Assembly (NCBI GenBank): GCA_905234765.1
Contig: CAJOIF010000016.1
Coordinates: 1-64,000 of the forward strand
Reading direction: 5' to 3'
Source of the DNA: an uncultured Bacteroidales bacterium
GTDB taxonomy: Bacteria; Bacteroidota; Bacteroidia; Bacteroidales; F082
DNA length: 64,000 nt
Shown here: positions 34,715 to 43,789 of the stretch, one piece after another
Numbering within the stretch: the stretch's first letter is position 1
Layout of the letters: each line of letters begins with the position of its first letter
Made by a program: the position numbers and the translations under genes
Notes under the pieces: generated by a model
Databases searched by the model: none
Seen by the model: only the letters and a program-made list of their open reading frames with translations
What the model was told of the DNA's origin: nothing

Positions 34715-36676
34715 ATGGCTATTCCAAGGGAAACGGTAGAACAGATCCTGCAAGCCGCCCGCATTGAAGAGGTGGTTGGCGAGTTCGTCACGCTGAAAAA
34801 GCGCGGGTCGAACATGTGGGGAAACTGTCCGTTCCACAACGAGAAAACGCCGTCGTTCAGTGTCAACCCGGCCCGAAACATCTTCAAGTGCTTCGGTTGC
34901 GGCAAGGCGGGCGACTCGGCCAAGTTCCTGATGGAACACGAGCATTACACCTATCCCGAGGCCCTGCGCTACCTTGCCAAGAAATACAACATCAAAATCG
35001 AGGAGAAAGAGCAGACTGCCGAGGAAATCATGCAGCAAAGCCTCCGCGAGAAGATGTTCAACATCAACGAATTCGCGGACAAGTATTTCGTTGATACTCT
35101 TTGGAATACGGAAGAAGGCAAGACCATCGGTTTGGAGTATTTCCGTGAGCGCGGCTATTTCGACCCCATCATCCAAAAGTTCCACCTCGGCTACAACCCC
35201 GACGCTGCCCATTGGGACGCATTTACCGAACACGCCAAGAAAAACGGCTACTCTGATGAGCTTTTGGAACAGATAGGCTTGTCCATCAATGGTTCCAAAG
35301 GCCTCTATGACCGCTACCACGGCCGCGTGATGTTCCCCATCCACAACCTCACGGGGCGCGTCATCGGCTTCGGTGGCCGAATCCTCGTCAACGACAAAAA
35401 AAGCCCAAAATACCAAAACTCGCCCGAGTCGGAAATCTACGACAAAAAGCACACGCTTTACGGCATCTACTTTGCCAAGAACGCCATCGCCAAACAGGAC
35501 GAGTGCATCCTCGTGGAAGGCTACTTCGACGTGCTGCGCATGCACCAAATCGGCATCGAAAACGTGGTGGCCAGCAGTGGCACCTCACTGACGATGGAGC
35601 AGATTCGCCTCGTCAAGCGCTACACGAAGAACATCACCATGCTTTACGACGGCGACGCGGCGGGCATCCATGCGGCCTTGCGCGGCACCGACATGATTCT
35701 CTCCGAGGGCATGAACGTGCGCGTGGTGGTGCTACCGCCCGAACACGACCCCGATACTTTCGGCAAGGAGTTTTCGACCGAGTATGTCAGCAACTACCTG
35801 AAAGACAATGCTAAAGACTTTATCCGATTTAAGACAGAACTGCTGCTGAAGGATGCCGAAAACGACCCCATCAAACGCGGGCAGGTCATCCGCGACATCG
35901 TGGAAACCATCTCCGTCATCCCAGATAGCATTTTCCGCATCACTTATGTCAAGGAATGTAGCCGTCTCTTGGATATGCCAGAGCAAACGCTCACCAACGA
36001 ACTGAACAAGATTCTTCGGGCGAAGATGAAGAAAACCTTGGGCATTGAGGATAATGTGGTCACCGAGACGGACACCACGACAACGACCCCGAAACAAGAG
36101 GAAACCCTTGAAGAACAGCTACCTGCGGGCTATTATCAAGAACGTGAGTTGGTAAAACTGCTGCTGATGTATGGTCAGGACTTGATTGTAGACGAGCGCA
36201 TTGACGAGGAAGGCCAACGGGTTTTGGAGCAAGTCACGGTGGCGCAATTTATCATCGACGACCTGAAAAACGACGGCTGCCTCTTTCTCGACCCCGTCAA
36301 CCGCAAAATCTTTGACCATTTTGATAAAGCCATTGACGAGGGCCGCATTCCCGATGATCAGTTTTTCGTCTCCAACGAGGACGAATCCGTCTCACAACTT
36401 GCCGCCGACCTCCTTTCCTCGCCTTACAAACTCGACCAATGGGAGAAACACGGCATTTTCGTCAAGCGTGAAGAGGATGTGCTCCGCACCACGGTGCTGT
36501 CGTCGATTTATCGATACAAAGACCTCATTATAGAGGGTCGTCGCAAGGCCGTCGAAGAGGAACTGAAAGCCACCCCCGATCCTGATGACCAGCTGATTCT
36601 GCTCAAGCAGAAGAAAGACCTTGACGACATCCGCAAGCAGCTCAACAAAGAGTTGGGGATTGTCATCGCAAAGTAA
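34715..36676 (+). CDS. dnaG: DNA primase
   Basis: 653 residues from the ATG at 34715 (MAIPRETVEQILQAARIEEVVGEFV). The CHC2 zinc ribbon CPFHNEKTPSF ... CFGCGKAGD is followed by the RNA polymerase core with LVEGYFDVLRMHQIG and LYDGDAAGIHAALRG (Toprim). The C-terminal helicase-binding region (residues about 460-653) is long and charged. It makes RNA primers at the fork. No promoter is obvious; it may be read from the S41 unit. A palindromic repeat of the GTCTCGCAGTC family begins 3 bases past the stop. Confidence 0.95.
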   Translation: MAIPRETVEQILQAARIEEVVGEFVTLKKRGSNMWGNCPFHNEKTPSFSVNPARNIFKCFGCGKAGDSAKFLMEHEHYTYPEALRYLAKKYNIKIEEKEQTAEEIMQQSLREKMFNINEFADKYFVDTLWNTEEGKTIGLEYFRERGYFDPIIQKFHLGYNPDAAHWDAFTEHAKKNGYSDELLEQIGLSINGSKGLYDRYHGRVMFPIHNLTGRVIGFGGRILVNDKKSPKYQNSPESEIYDKKHTLYGIYFAKNAIAKQDECILVEGYFDVLRMHQIGIENVVASSGTSLTMEQIRLVKRYTKNITMLYDGDAAGIHAALRGTDMILSEGMNVRVVVLPPEHDPDTFGKEFSTEYVSNYLKDNAKDFIRFKTELLLKDAENDPIKRGQVIRDIVETISVIPDSIFRITYVKECSRLLDMPEQTLTNELNKILRAKMKKTLGIEDNVVTETDTTTTTPKQEETLEEQLPAGYYQERELVKLLLMYGQDLIVDERIDEEGQRVLEQVTVAQFIIDDLKNDGCLFLDPVNRKIFDHFDKAIDEGRIPDDQFFVSNEDESVSQLAADLLSSPYKLDQWEKHGIFVKREEDVLRTTVLSSIYRYKDLIIEGRRKAVEEELKATPDPDDQLILLKQKKDLDDIRKQLNKELGIVIAK

Positions 36677-36678
36677 AA

Positions 36679-36710
36679 GGCCCGCGTCTCGCAGTCTCGC
36701 GTCCCGTGTC
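36679..36710. repeat. GTCTCGCAGTC family repeat, copy 2, behind dnaG
   Basis: GC-rich run containing CGCGTCTCGCAGTCTCGCG and GTCCCGTGTC, closely matching the interior arms of the 25.9-kb unit and the 60.5-kb copy. It fills the space between two convergent stops. Confidence 0.65.
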
Positions 36711-36713
36711 TAA

Positions 36714-37010
36714 TTACCAAAAATAGAAGAAATCCACCACGCGGCAAAACAGTTCACGATACCAAGTCTGTTCCAATTCAAGGTCAACATCCTTTGTGCG
36801 GTTCCGAAACACATGGATGCGGTAGAAAAAATTGTGCGACCGCCATTCGCGCAACTGGGACTCCAAATCACGCTGGCAGACGGCCATATCAGGCGGAACC
36901 AACTTGCGCAACGACGTAAGATATTCACGCATGGCCGCCTTGCTCCTGACAATATAGGAGTCGCGGATGTGTGTGTTGGTTGGTGTGGTAGTGGCGTTGG
37001 AGGAGTCCAT
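36714..37010 (-). CDS. Small protein of unknown function coupled to MATE transporter
   Basis: 98 residues. The ATG at 37010 overlaps the MATE stop by one base (TAATG), giving translational coupling. After a Thr/Asn-rich start comes a charged helical part (SKAAMREYLTSLRKLVPPD) and an aromatic C-terminus (NFFYRIHVFRNRTKDVDLE, then FCRVVDFFYFW). I do not know the family, although similar small proteins seem common in Bacteroidales. Confidence 0.65.
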   Translation of the reverse strand: MDSSNATTTPTNTHIRDSYIVRSKAAMREYLTSLRKLVPPDMAVCQRDLESQLREWRSHNFFYRIHVFRNRTKDVDLELEQTWYRELFCRVVDFFYFW

Positions 37011-38380
37011 TATGATTCGGCAACTTTGAAGATATGGCGTTGTGTCAGCATAAGCAGGAATGCCAACAAGGCACCCAGGACATCGGAGATGGTCATGGAG
37101 GCCCAAACGCCGGTGAGACCGTCACCACCTGCGTTGATGAAAATGGTGGGGACGATGTAAATCATCGGGGCGAGGAAAAGCACTTGGCGCGAGAGGCTGG
37201 TGACGATGGCAATCCAAGGCTTGTCGATACTCTGGAAGAAGTTGGAGTTGGTGATGGTGAAGCCCACCAAGGGGAACATCACCATCATAAAACGCATGGC
37301 CGGGATTCCGATTTGAATGATGTTCTCGTCAGTGGTGAAGGCACGGAGCAATAGTTGTGGAAGGACTACGGCTAACAATGCCCCGACAAAACCGATGAGC
37401 ACATTGACCTTCATGGCCAACTTGTAGACCGCCTTCAATCGTAGCGGATGTCCCGCGCCGTAGTTGTAGCCCGCGATGGGCTGCATGCCTTGACAGACAC
37501 CGAAGATGAGCATGACGCTGAGGCTGGCAAAAGTGTTCACGATACCGTAAGCACCCACGGCAAAGTCGCTGCCATAATGAATAAGCTGACGGTTAAGTAA
37601 AGCCACCACAGCAGAGGCTGCCACATTCATTAAGAAGGGGCTCATGCCTATCATCAAGATGTTGCGGAAGATGTAAAGCTTCGGTGTCCAGGCGTGGCGG
37701 CGGAAGCGAATGAACGATTTGGGCTGGATGAAGTGGATGACTGCAGCGATGGCTGTTCCCGTCATAGACAGCGTTGTGGCCCATGCCGCGCCAGCAATAC
37801 CCCAGTCCAAGACATAGATGAAAAGGGCATCAAGGCCAATGTTGACGATGGCACCAGAGGCCATGATCCACATGGACTTGTGGGGATAGCCCGTGGCGCG
37901 CATCAAGCCAGTCAGGTTGAAAGTTAGGGTGGTCATGAACATGCCAGGCAGCACGATGTCCATATACTCGCGGGCGTAGGAGATGGTGTCCGTCGAGGCA
38001 CCAAACATGGTCAGGATTTTGTCCATGAAGAGGTAACCGCCTGTGACGAAGAGGAAGCCAAAGAAAAAAGTCAACAAGAGGCTGTTGCCCAAGATCTTCT
38101 CTGCCCAGTTGTAGTCTTTCTTGCCCAAAATGATGGACATTCGGGCGGCTGAGCCTGCACCCACCAACGATCCAAAGGCATGGATAATGTTCATGATAGG
38201 CATGGTAATGGCCAGGCCCGCGATGGCAAGCGCGCCCACGTACTGACCCAAAAACACACGGTCGACGATATTATAGACCGATGCAATGATATGGCTGACG
38301 ATGGACGGCAGCGCATACAACCACAAGAGACGACCGATGCTTTTGGTCTCTAGTTCCTTTGTCCTGTCAATCGGATTCAT
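37010..38380 (-). CDS. MATE family efflux transporter
   Basis: 456 residues from the ATG at 38380. About twelve membrane helices in two related halves, with the family patterns RVFLGQYVGALAIAGLAITMPI, GSLVGAGSAARMSIILGKKD and NYGAGHPLRLKAVYKLAMKVN. Exports cationic or other small compounds using Na+ or H+. The substrate cannot be told. A longer ORF start (38413) lacks support; the -7 box is 23 bases before 38380. Confidence 0.92.
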   Translation of the reverse strand: MNPIDRTKELETKSIGRLLWLYALPSIVSHIIASVYNIVDRVFLGQYVGALAIAGLAITMPIMNIIHAFGSLVGAGSAARMSIILGKKDYNWAEKILGNSLLLTFFFGFLFVTGGYLFMDKILTMFGASTDTISYAREYMDIVLPGMFMTTLTFNLTGLMRATGYPHKSMWIMASGAIVNIGLDALFIYVLDWGIAGAAWATTLSMTGTAIAAVIHFIQPKSFIRFRRHAWTPKLYIFRNILMIGMSPFLMNVAASAVVALLNRQLIHYGSDFAVGAYGIVNTFASLSVMLIFGVCQGMQPIAGYNYGAGHPLRLKAVYKLAMKVNVLIGFVGALLAVVLPQLLLRAFTTDENIIQIGIPAMRFMMVMFPLVGFTITNSNFFQSIDKPWIAIVTSLSRQVLFLAPMIYIVPTIFINAGGDGLTGVWASMTISDVLGALLAFLLMLTQRHIFKVAES

Positions 38381-38402
38381 TCCCTGCCTATTTTTGAGGG
38401 CG

Positions 38403-38410
38403 CAAAAGTA
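38403..38410 (-). promoter_or_regulatory. -7 box (TACTTTTG) for the MATE unit
   Basis: Exact TAnnTTTG on the minus strand, 23 bases before the start at 38380. Confidence 0.6.
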
Positions 38411-38428
38411 CAAAAATTCAGCGAAACT

Positions 38429-39094
38429 TTATTCCATGCGTACCGTGCGATTCAACCATTGGCAGAAATCCTTGGTTTTCTCAAACTCAGCCAACACCCA
38501 ATCAACAAGACGCGGGTCGAAAAGTTGCTTATCGCTAATCTCCTGCATGAGGAGCCAGTCGCGCTGCCTGAAGAGGTCGGCTTGAGGATGGTCTTTTGGA
38601 TAGCCGTTGGGCACCCGTTTCATGGCGCGGCTTGTGTCAAGGTCAAAGCCGCGGGCTTTGGCGATGCTCTCCGTTAAAGTCCCTCCGTTGAAGAGGATTT
38701 CGTCGCGGATGGTCTTCAGCATAGCCGTGTCGGGCATGTACATACCCGTGCACAGCATATTGTGGCCAAGGTATTCCGACTCCTTGGCCTCCACATGAAA
38801 ATAGTAGCCGCTCAACATGGATTTCTTGCCTTCGGGACAAACAAACACACCAAAATGGGTCTTGTATGGTCTTTTGTCGGGCGAGAAGCGCGTGTCGCGA
38901 TAGAAACGATAGGTGCAGTCCTTCAACGTTAGGCCTTTGCAGTTGTCGTCAAACTTTTGCACGCCGGCGATGATTTGCTCGGCAAGGGCGTTGAAGTTGG
39001 CTTGTGCTTTTTGGTATTCTTTCTTATGCTCCTGGAACCATGGACGGTTGTTGTTGCGGAGAATGTTTTCCAAAAAGGTTGTTATTTCTTCCAT
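38429..39094 (-). CDS. DUF2461 family protein
   Basis: 221 residues. Matches the family in full length: TTFLENILRNNNRPWFQEHKKEY, TYRFYRDTRFSPDKRPYKTHFGVF, SGYYFHVEAKESEYLGHNM and GYPKDHPQADLFRQRDWLL. The biochemical role of DUF2461 is not established. It follows the T9SS endonuclease-like gene by 8 bases, so it may be cotranscribed with it. Confidence 0.85.
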   Translation of the reverse strand: MEEITTFLENILRNNNRPWFQEHKKEYQKAQANFNALAEQIIAGVQKFDDNCKGLTLKDCTYRFYRDTRFSPDKRPYKTHFGVFVCPEGKKSMLSGYYFHVEAKESEYLGHNMLCTGMYMPDTAMLKTIRDEILFNGGTLTESIAKARGFDLDTSRAMKRVPNGYPKDHPQADLFRQRDWLLMQEISDKQLFDPRLVDWVLAEFEKTKDFCQWLNRTVRME

Positions 39095-39102
39095 GGGATG
39101 CT

Positions 39103-40401
39103 TTATTTCACCAATAGTTTTATCGTCTCAAAACAACCGCTACCAGTCTCTATCCGCAATAGATAGAACCCCAGGCTTAAACCGTCGAGTTGCAGTTCAA
39201 ATTGCTGTTCGCCCTCATTGAACCACGCCGTTTTTGATATAACTCTTTGGCCTTGAAGTGTATACACCGCAAAAGTAATGTCTCCTTTTTGCGGGTTGTT
39301 GAAAAAGACGGTCGTCATATTTTTGGCGGGATTGGGTGCCAAACTGACGAGGAGAGATCCAGTACTTTCTTCGGATACGCCTAAAGGTTGGTCGACGGCG
39401 ATTTTCATGGTCACGGGAATGTGGTCCGAGGCATCAAACAGCGCTTCTGCGACTTCGGCGGGAACGGATGCGTTGCCGTTGTGGTCAATGTCTTGGTTGA
39501 AATGTTGTCCATCGTTGCCGACACCCCAATAGGAGTTTTGCACATAGCGTATGTGATTGAAACCAAAAGCAATCTCGTCGGCCATAAGGATAAAATCGAA
39601 ACGGTCGTCCAAGCCGCCGCCAGAGAAACACTCTTCGGAATAACTGCGCGTGGATTGGGTATGGAATGGTGCAAATTGGCTGTTGTTGTTCCATTCCCCC
39701 ACACCGCCGAGGCTATAAAGCGGGTCGACGAAAAGCACATCAGAATTGCTGTAAGTTTGGGTCAGCAGTTGGTAACCGCTCTCGCTGGCACCATACATGT
39801 TGAAATCGCCCATAATCAGCACATTGTCATATGTATAGTGTTGGTTGACATAATCCATTGTGGTTTGCATTAAGGCGCGGCGTTGCTCTGCATAGCCCTG
39901 TCCAGCTTTTGGGTGTGCGACAATACAGATTAATTTAGTAGTGTCGCCTGCCAGCAATGTGTTGGTCTTCAGATACAACTCATAAATATCCGTGTCGCGG
40001 GGAGAGGTACGTAAAGCCACGTGTTTTTTCAGTCCGACTTTGCGCGAATCGTAAAAAATGTGGTTAACGATATTGCTTCCCGCATAGTTGATGGTGTTGT
40101 CTGTCTGCCAGTAATCTATTCCGTTGATATTCAGGTTATGGCGCATAAAATCATTCTGTAGGGCATCAGTGGCGCCAAACTCGCAGACCGTGAAAATATC
40201 GGGCTTTACATGATTGCAGATGATACGGATGCATTCGTCCTTACGCTGTGTGTTGTTGTTGGTCTCGTAGCATTCGGCCCATTGGCTGTTGTAGTTGCCG
40301 TATTCCAGAAGGTTGTACTGCATTATGGTGAGCGTGTCTTGCGCCTGGGAAGCCACGGCAAGGAGTAGGACGAATATGGATAAAAGTGGTTTTCGAAACA
40401 T
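39103..40401 (-). CDS. Secreted endonuclease/exonuclease/phosphatase-like protein with T9SS sorting domain
   Basis: 432 residues. A signal peptide (LLSIFVLLLAVASQAQ) precedes a domain of the DNase I-like superfamily: LTIMQYNLLEYG, DIFTVCEFGATD (catalytic Glu region), LICIVAHPKAGQGY, NVLIMGDFNMYGAS and DDRFDFILMADE, with a late ASDHIPVT carrying the catalytic Asp-His. The last 75 residues form a T9SS type A domain (SLAPNPAKNMTTVFFNNP ... LGFYLLRIETG ... IKLLVK). It is likely a surface or secreted nuclease or phosphodiesterase for nutrient use. Confidence 0.88.
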   Translation of the reverse strand: MFRKPLLSIFVLLLAVASQAQDTLTIMQYNLLEYGNYNSQWAECYETNNNTQRKDECIRIICNHVKPDIFTVCEFGATDALQNDFMRHNLNINGIDYWQTDNTINYAGSNIVNHIFYDSRKVGLKKHVALRTSPRDTDIYELYLKTNTLLAGDTTKLICIVAHPKAGQGYAEQRRALMQTTMDYVNQHYTYDNVLIMGDFNMYGASESGYQLLTQTYSNSDVLFVDPLYSLGGVGEWNNNSQFAPFHTQSTRSYSEECFSGGGLDDRFDFILMADEIAFGFNHIRYVQNSYWGVGNDGQHFNQDIDHNGNASVPAEVAEALFDASDHIPVTMKIAVDQPLGVSEESTGSLLVSLAPNPAKNMTTVFFNNPQKGDITFAVYTLQGQRVISKTAWFNEGEQQFELQLDGLSLGFYLLRIETGSGCFETIKLLVK

Positions 40402-40421
40402 AAAATCAAGAATTTATGCGG

Positions 40422-40429
40422 CAAAAATA
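40422..40429 (-). promoter_or_regulatory. -7 box (TATTTTTG) for the endonuclease-like gene
   Basis: Exact TAnnTTTG on the minus strand, 21 bases before the start; divergent from the lipoprotein promoter at 40460. Confidence 0.55.
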
Positions 40430-40459
40430 GAAAAAATGGCGCGATATTTGAATAAATAC

Positions 40460-40467
40460 TATTTTTG
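40460..40467 (+). promoter_or_regulatory. -7 box (TATTTTTG) for the three-lipoprotein unit
   Basis: Exact TAnnTTTG, 17 bases before the first lipoprotein ATG. Confidence 0.55.
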
Positions 40468-40484
40468 CAACATCATTTAACGTT

Positions 40485-40982
40485 ATGAAAATGAAAAGCT
40501 ATTGCCGATTTGGATTGTGGATAATAGTGGCGGCGGGGCTGTTGTTTTGCGCCTCCTGCCGTAAGAAGGATTATTCAGACTTGCCTATTGTCGGGCATTG
40601 GGGCTGTGCGGAATATGTCAGTTGCCGGACCGACGCAGAAGGGCATGAACAATGGGACACAATTCCTTATGACGTCAAGCCGGGGTGTGATTATGAAATC
40701 TATTTCTATGAAGACGGCTCGGGAAAGTTGCTGTTGAACAACAGCCCCGCGTTGTTTAAGAAGTTTTCGTGCACATATGAATACGATGCCAATTCAAACC
40801 TTGTTATTATACGCGGCGAGGAATGGTTGTATTTTCTCTATAAAAACTATACCCACGGACAAAAAGAGGCTGATTTTGATGTAGAGTCGATGGAAAAGAA
40901 CTCGTTTGTGGCTTCGTGGATGAACCGTTTTTCGGAACCCGTTCCTTTCTTTGAGAAGTTTTATTTACAACGAATTGATTAA
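40485..40982 (+). CDS. Lipoprotein, lipocalin-like, unknown function
   Basis: 165 residues. Lipobox LLFCASCRKKDY. The mature part starts DLPIVGHWGCAEYVS, a GxW motif at a beta-barrel start as in lipocalin-like Bacteroidota lipoproteins, then strands such as CDYEIYFYEDGSGKLLLNN. It resembles the next two genes in layout (KKDY, then G-x-W) but is diverged. First gene of the unit. Confidence 0.7.
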   Translation: MKMKSYCRFGLWIIVAAGLLFCASCRKKDYSDLPIVGHWGCAEYVSCRTDAEGHEQWDTIPYDVKPGCDYEIYFYEDGSGKLLLNNSPALFKKFSCTYEYDANSNLVIIRGEEWLYFLYKNYTHGQKEADFDVESMEKNSFVASWMNRFSEPVPFFEKFYLQRID

Positions 40983-40999
40983 CAGTAAATTATAAAAAT

Positions 41000-41578
41000 A
41001 TGAAAAAATTAGCTTTATGTGCGACATTAGCTATTGTCGCTTTGGCGTTTTCCTCTTGTGGAAAAAAAGACTATAAATCCTTTATCGGCACTTGGGGTGT
41101 TGAGAAGATTGAGTACTACAACACGGACTATGCAGGCAACCCGATTGCTGCTACCTTGAAGACATATAAGTACGATCCGGCGGATACAGACAATGGCATC
41201 CATTTGGTTTTCAAGGAAGATAAAACGGGTGAGATGCGTGACAGTGCTGTAGACACCGTGTGGACGGAATGGAATTCGCAGACGCAAACTTATGAATCGT
41301 ATATTGTGAACCCCGACACCATACTTATTGATAAATTCGACTATTCGTACGACAAGAGTGAGAAAATCCTCTACATGAATATGGATTATGCCCGCACCTT
41401 CAAGTTGAACATCATAGAGTTGAAAGATGACGCTTTTGTCTATGAAAACGAATATGATGCGGATTACACGGAGAAGGCCTATCTGAAACGTATTTCCGAC
41501 AAGTCGTCAAAGTCGGCAAACCGTCAAAAAGCGGCTCACCCCAACCGCCCCGGTTCGTTCTTGGGCAGCAGACATTAA
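41000..41578 (+). CDS. Lipoprotein with G-T-W-G-V-E-K domain (paralogue 1)
   Basis: 192 residues. Lipobox ALAFSSCGKKDY. The domain IGTWGVEKIEYYNTDYAGNPI ... GIHLVFKEDKTGEMRDSAVDT ... YESYIVNPDT ... RTFKLNIIELKDD is almost the same as the second half of the next gene, so the two arose by tandem duplication. The fold is probably an eight-strand lipocalin-like barrel. Ligand and role unknown. Confidence 0.72.
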   Translation: MKKLALCATLAIVALAFSSCGKKDYKSFIGTWGVEKIEYYNTDYAGNPIAATLKTYKYDPADTDNGIHLVFKEDKTGEMRDSAVDTVWTEWNSQTQTYESYIVNPDTILIDKFDYSYDKSEKILYMNMDYARTFKLNIIELKDDAFVYENEYDADYTEKAYLKRISDKSSKSANRQKAAHPNRPGSFLGSRH

Positions 41579-41595
41579 TCTCCTAGGTTATAGTT

Positions 41596-42498
41596 ATGAA
41601 AAAATTCTTGGTAGGGTTGTGCATTGCTGTTTTGGCAGCGTTGCTGTTATTAGGGTGTAAGAAGGAGAAGGATCCTATTTCTAGCGAAACGCCGACCTCT
41701 CAACTCAGCAACGCAAAGCGAATCATGACGTTCAGATTTATTGATTTGGACGTGGTGGCTGAGATTAATCACCAGAGGAAGACGGTGACCGCAACCGTGC
41801 CTTATGGTACGAACATCAGGGCCCTTGCTCCAGAGATTACGGTGTCTCCCAACGCAACGGTCAGCCCCGCTTCGGGTGTGATGGTGGATTTCACCAACCC
41901 CGTGACCTATACGGTGACCGCTGAAGATGGTTCGCAGGCTGTTTATACGGCTACCATTACCGTGGAAGAGCCCGCCGCGAGCGATCAGCCTTTTGTCGGC
42001 ACGTGGGGTGTGGAAAAGATAGAGTACTACCAAACCGATTATGCTGGCAACCCGATTGCGGCTTCGATGGAGACTTATCTATTTGATCCGTATGACACCA
42101 ATAATGGCATCCATTTGATTTTCAGGGAAAATAAAACGGGTGAAATGCGTGACAGTTCCGTGGATACTGTGTGGACAGACTGGAACGAGCAAACGCAAAT
42201 GTATGAGTCGTACATCGTAAATCCCGACACAGTTTTGGTAACGACATACACCTACTCATACGACGAGTCAGAGTATGTGCTCTACATGAACATGGTTAAT
42301 GGAAGAACTTTCCGAATGGAGATCAATGAGTTGACGCAAGAATCTTTTTATTATGTAAATGTTTATGCTGTAAGCCAATACAATGAGCAGTATGTTGAAA
42401 AGGCGTATTTGAGACGCTTCTCATACGCGCCTATTGGAACCGAAAAACCTGCAGGATCACGGACGATAAAAACAGGTTCTTTATTTGGAAAACGATAA
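41596..42498 (+). CDS. Lipoprotein with Ig-like domain plus G-T-W-G-V-E-K domain (paralogue 2)
   Basis: 300 residues. Lipobox LLLLGCKKEK. Residues 30-125 form an Ig-like Bacteroidota domain (IMTFRFIDLDVVAE, VTATVPYGTNIRALAPEITVS, VDFTNPVTYTVTAEDGS). From about residue 132 the domain VGTWGVEKIEYYQTDYAGNP repeats paralogue 1 with few changes. Ends SLFGKR where paralogue 1 ends SFLGSRH, so the whole 3' half was copied. The unit ends at a strong terminator. Confidence 0.72.
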   Translation: MKKFLVGLCIAVLAALLLLGCKKEKDPISSETPTSQLSNAKRIMTFRFIDLDVVAEINHQRKTVTATVPYGTNIRALAPEITVSPNATVSPASGVMVDFTNPVTYTVTAEDGSQAVYTATITVEEPAASDQPFVGTWGVEKIEYYQTDYAGNPIAASMETYLFDPYDTNNGIHLIFRENKTGEMRDSSVDTVWTDWNEQTQMYESYIVNPDTVLVTTYTYSYDESEYVLYMNMVNGRTFRMEINELTQESFYYVNVYAVSQYNEQYVEKAYLRRFSYAPIGTEKPAGSRTIKTGSLFGKR

Positions 42499-42504
42499 AC
42501 GATA

Positions 42505-42530
42505 AAGAGGCGCACCACGGTGCGCCTCTT
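42505..42530. terminator. Bidirectional terminator between convergent genes
   Basis: Perfect arms AAGAGGCGCA and TGCGCCTCTT with a CCACGG loop. It lies between the plus-strand lipoprotein unit and the minus-strand methyltransferase. T-rich sequence is better on the minus side. Confidence 0.7.
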
Positions 42531-42535
42531 CTGTA

Positions 42536-43741
42536 TTATTCCACTATTAACATCAGGCCTTTCAGATAAGCCCCTTCGGGGTGGAAAATGTTGATGGGAT
42601 GATCGGCGGGTTGTGACAGTTGGTCGATGATGCGAACGTTGCGCTTGGCTTCAATCGCCGCTGCGGTGACGATGCTTTGGAACGTGGCCTTGTCGACGGC
42701 TTGTGAGCAGCTGAAGGTGAAAAGCAAGCCTCCTTTCGAGATGTGTTTGATGGCTTCTGCGTTGATGAACTTATAACCTCCAAGCCCACGATGGCGGTCT
42801 TGATGGCGTTTGGCGAACGCAGGCGGGTCGAGGATGATGAGGTCGAAGGCACCGTTGCGCATCTCCGACACGTATTCTTTCATGTCAGCCACGATACACG
42901 GGTTTTCCTCTTTCGAGAATCCGTTGAGTTCGAGGTTGGCTTCAGCCATGGCCAAAGCCTTCTTCGACGTGTCGACGGTGACAGCGCGGTGGGCTCCGCC
43001 TTTCAGGGCGGCGATGGAGAAACCGCCTGTATAGCCAAAGGCGTTGAGCACGGTTCTGTCTTGGGCAAAACGGCGCACCATCTCGCGGTTCTCGCGTTGG
43101 TCGAGGAAGAAGCCGGTTTTTTGGCCTTCTTCCCAGTTGGGTAGGTAAAGGCTGTCGTTTTCGATGATGTTTTCTTCAAGTCGGTTTCCCAGCAAATAAC
43201 CGTCTGCTATGGACTCGTCCTCTTTGCCCATGCGTTGCATGGCTTCGGCGCTTTTGTTGTACACGGCCTGTACACCCAGTTCGGGTACGAGTTTGAAGGC
43301 TCTGACGATTTCTTTCAGGTGGAGCGCCATGCCTTCGGTTTGGGCCTGCACCACGGCGGTATGGCCGTAAATGTCGACGATGAGACCCGCCAGCCCGTCG
43401 CCTTCCGAGTGGACGAGACGGTAACAGTTGGTGTGAGGATTATTGGTCAGCCCCATGATTTTACGCACTTCAAAGGCGTGGTTGAGGCGGTCGAGGAAAA
43501 ACCATTCGTCAATCTTGCAATTTTCGAAAGAGAGCATCTTCACGGCAATGCTGTCTGACTCGCAGAAACCGGTACCAAGAATATGGCCGTCATAATCGGT
43601 GACGGTGACTGTGTCGCCAGCCTGAAGGCCTTCAGCGGCATCGTGGATAGCACCCGAAAACACCCAAGGATGGAAGCGGCGCAGGGCGTCGTCCTTGCCA
43701 GGGTTGAGCCGTACGACAGGATAAAGAGGAGTTTGTTCCAT
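42536..43741 (-). CDS. Class I SAM-dependent rRNA methyltransferase, RlmI-like
   Basis: 401 residues. An N-terminal PUA-like domain (VVRLNPGKDDALRRFHPWVFSGAI) is followed by the central THUMP-like segment and a methyltransferase domain with TVLNAFGYTGGFSIAALKGG (SAM site), VTVDTSKKALAMAEANLELNG and LIILDPPAFAKRH. The last motif is the RNA m5C-type DPPAF. By family it methylates a 23S rRNA cytosine. It is a single gene with its own promoter. Confidence 0.9.
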   Translation of the reverse strand: MEQTPLYPVVRLNPGKDDALRRFHPWVFSGAIHDAAEGLQAGDTVTVTDYDGHILGTGFCESDSIAVKMLSFENCKIDEWFFLDRLNHAFEVRKIMGLTNNPHTNCYRLVHSEGDGLAGLIVDIYGHTAVVQAQTEGMALHLKEIVRAFKLVPELGVQAVYNKSAEAMQRMGKEDESIADGYLLGNRLEENIIENDSLYLPNWEEGQKTGFFLDQRENREMVRRFAQDRTVLNAFGYTGGFSIAALKGGAHRAVTVDTSKKALAMAEANLELNGFSKEENPCIVADMKEYVSEMRNGAFDLIILDPPAFAKRHQDRHRGLGGYKFINAEAIKHISKGGLLFTFSCSQAVDKATFQSIVTAAAIEAKRNVRIIDQLSQPADHPINIFHPEGAYLKGLMLIVE

Positions 43742-43758
43742 TTTTTCAGATTTTGGCG

Positions 43759-43766
43759 CAAAGATA
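43759..43766 (-). promoter_or_regulatory. -7 box (TATCTTTG) for the RlmI-like gene
   Basis: Exact TAnnTTTG on the minus strand, 17 bases before the start; back-to-back with the ade promoter. Confidence 0.6.
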
Positions 43767-43789
43767 GGGAAATAATGAATGAGAATCCT

